This document shows, piece after piece, positions 62,426 through 64,000 of a stretch of 64,000 bases of DNA. A model generated the notes under the pieces. That model worked only from the letters and a program-made list of their open reading frames with translations, ran no database searches and was not told the DNA's origin. How positions within the stretch are numbered: the first letter of the stretch is position 1; every line of letters begins with the position of its first letter. The position numbers and the translations under genes are program-made. The stretch comes from Hirudinaria manillensis (taxonomy: Eukaryota; Annelida; Clitellata; Hirudinida; Hirudinidae): positions 6,568,035-6,632,034 of the forward strand of contig CM067533.1 of NCBI GenBank assembly GCA_034509925.1. The letters are read 5' to 3'.

Positions 62426-64000
62426 CACATCCTCCATTCATTCATTCTTTCATTCGTTCATTCTTTCATTCATTCATTCACTTGCGAGCACTATACCCAG
62501 TGAAATACACAGAGAGACATAACCAACCCGCGTAAGTGACACGTTAATAACCAAACACACTCACACATACACAGATGCTCACTCATACACGCACACAACA
62601 CATGGGATGAAGGTTGCGCAATAAACCACCCAGACCTCCATATTGCGCAACCTCACCTCCCACCCTATAATTAGAGACAGTTTTAATCAATTCCGTGCAA
62701 TTCGCATGCCCCAGTAAATCTCTATCGGGACTCATTTCGACCGTTTTTATGGAGTTAGTGAAAGTTTTACAGAGCTTCATTCATCCACCTCTTCCATCCA
62801 TCCATCCACGCATCTACCCACACATTCCATCCATCCATCCATCCATCCATCACCTGCTCACCACACCGAAATGAGGAGCACAGGTGCGCCATCACAAAGG
62901 TGGAAAAGTGCACCAAAAAGTTGGCCGAGTGTTAATTAAACAGTTTGTAAACAATCCCAGCTCTTATCTCTCCCTCTTAGAATGAGGGAAGAAAGTTAAC
63001 AAATGAAAGATTAACAAGCATCCTAATCTGTCCATTCCCAATGGATGAAGGATTGTAAAAGAAGGGAGATGCTGAGAATGAGTGAGAGTCATTTCAATCG
63101 GAAAAGTGATTGCGATTCCTTAGGAATTGATTTTCAAACAGAAACGATTGTCAGACGATAGGTTGTTTGAATGTACGATTGCTTGTATGTCTCTCTGCTT
63201 GCTTGTTTGTTTGTTTGTTCGTCTATCTATCTGTCTGTCTGTCTGTCTGAATGATTGTTTGGTTGGTTGATTGGTTGATCGATGTCGGTTGGTTTGATTG
63301 TCTGACAGCAGAATGAAGGTCGAGAAGCGTGCAAATTTAATTTCGGAGTCTGAACGCAACTTAATTTCATTTCTAACACGGGTGACTTATCGTCATGATT
63401 TATCGACAACAGGATCAACTAAGCACATTAGGAGGATAAAGAAGATGAGGATGAGGATGATGAGGATGCAGTTGTGTTGACGCCGTTGTGGGAATGTTTA
63501 CGTCGGCCATGTTTTTTAGCGGAACTATTAAAAGTTTAGCAGCGCACGGTTTTGTCCCCTTGAGTTGTAAATTCTTTCTTCGGTGGAACCATTAAAACAT
63601 TCATTTTAGAAATGATACGAGAAAAAGGTACGAACAGAACTTCTGCTAAGATTCCAAGTGCCGTTTCCGAAGATTTGCCATTTTGCAGGAGAATAAAAAC
63701 TGTAGATGGAAGGGTATCTCGTTACGTTCCAGGTATTCGAGATCATTCGCTTCCAGAAAAATTCTTCATTCCAACTACTTCTCCGATGCTGATAGTTTCA
63801 ATCTCAGCTGACGTCAAGAAGATGACGACGACGACGACGATGACGATGATTGTTAAGAGTCTAAGTGCCATATCGAAAATGGCAATTTCGAATGAAATAT
63901 TAAGAAATTCTACTGACATTAGCAACAAATAACAACACCATTAACGATGTCAACAGTAACAATAACAACATACGCATTTATATAGCTCTTCTTCAACGGC
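62426..64000. other. Non-coding to the window edge
   Basis: No exon recognised. It contains CATT-rich DNA to about 62475, CATCC units at about 62793-62850, GTTT/TGTC runs at about 63200-63250 and a (GAC)n tract at about 63820-63850. The 106-codon frame at 63612-63932 ends in the GAC tract and is unassigned. Confidence 0.5.

Noticed and set aside
62016-62522. 168-codon frame of Ile-His-Pro-Ser repeats and the opposing Trp-Met-Asp-Gly frames
   Set aside because: A pure product of the (CATC)n array; any frame stays open.

Overview
This is an AT-rich, intron-containing nuclear fragment from a bilaterian animal. The evidence is GT-AG introns, the metazoan-type families (kinesin-II, HIPK, Topors, rhophilin, Eya) and very abundant simple-sequence DNA. 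The gene content does not fix the phylum. The compact exons, tiny introns and dense (GAT/GAC)n, (TATAA)n and (CATC)n arrays would suit a lophotrochozoan such as an annelid, but that is a guess. I see no prokaryotic operons, CRISPR array, phage or intact transposon.

Layout, left to right: (1) 1-3917, repeat-rich intergenic DNA. (2) 3918-8430 (+), a ten-exon phospholipid scramblase-family gene, assembled here from short exons. (3) 8431-10592, intergenic, with one unexplained 149-codon frame on the minus strand. (4) 18008-10593 (-), a complete homeodomain-interacting protein kinase (HIPK) gene in 13 coding exons. (5) 19551-25740 (+), a complete kinesin-II motor gene (KIF3A) in 17 coding exons, head-to-head with HIPK. 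(6) 28474-26351 (-), an intronless Topors-type RING E3 ligase gene, tail-to-tail with KIF3A. (7) 29934-41368 (+), a complete rhophilin (HR1-BRO1-PDZ) gene in 14 coding exons behind a TATA box. (8) 42113-44564 (+), a complete DPAGT1/ALG7 gene in 8 exons. (9) 52138-45694 (-), the last seven coding exons of eyes absent (EYA), tail-to-tail with DPAGT1. (10) 52139-64000, no exon I can recognise; it is probably the 5' intron or upstream territory of EYA and is full of microsatellites.

The neighbours do not form a pathway. They are typical single-copy animal genes: lipid scrambling, a nuclear kinase, ciliary transport, a SUMO/ubiquitin ligase, a Rho effector, the first step of N-glycan synthesis and a developmental phosphatase/co-activator. 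In the KIF3A, rhophilin, DPAGT1 and EYA models every junction is phase-consistent and every total is divisible by three. HIPK (1032 aa) and the scramblase (321 aa) also close, each with one uncertain splice site.

I did not find a convincing new biological system. The most unusual signals are (TATAA)n arrays sitting just downstream of 5' splice sites in three genes, a probable GC-AG intron in the scramblase, acidic tracts of microsatellite origin inside the rhophilin BRO1 domain, a scramblase that lacks the family's calcium-binding and acylation residues, and a short GC-richer open segment at 54.65-54.95 kb.
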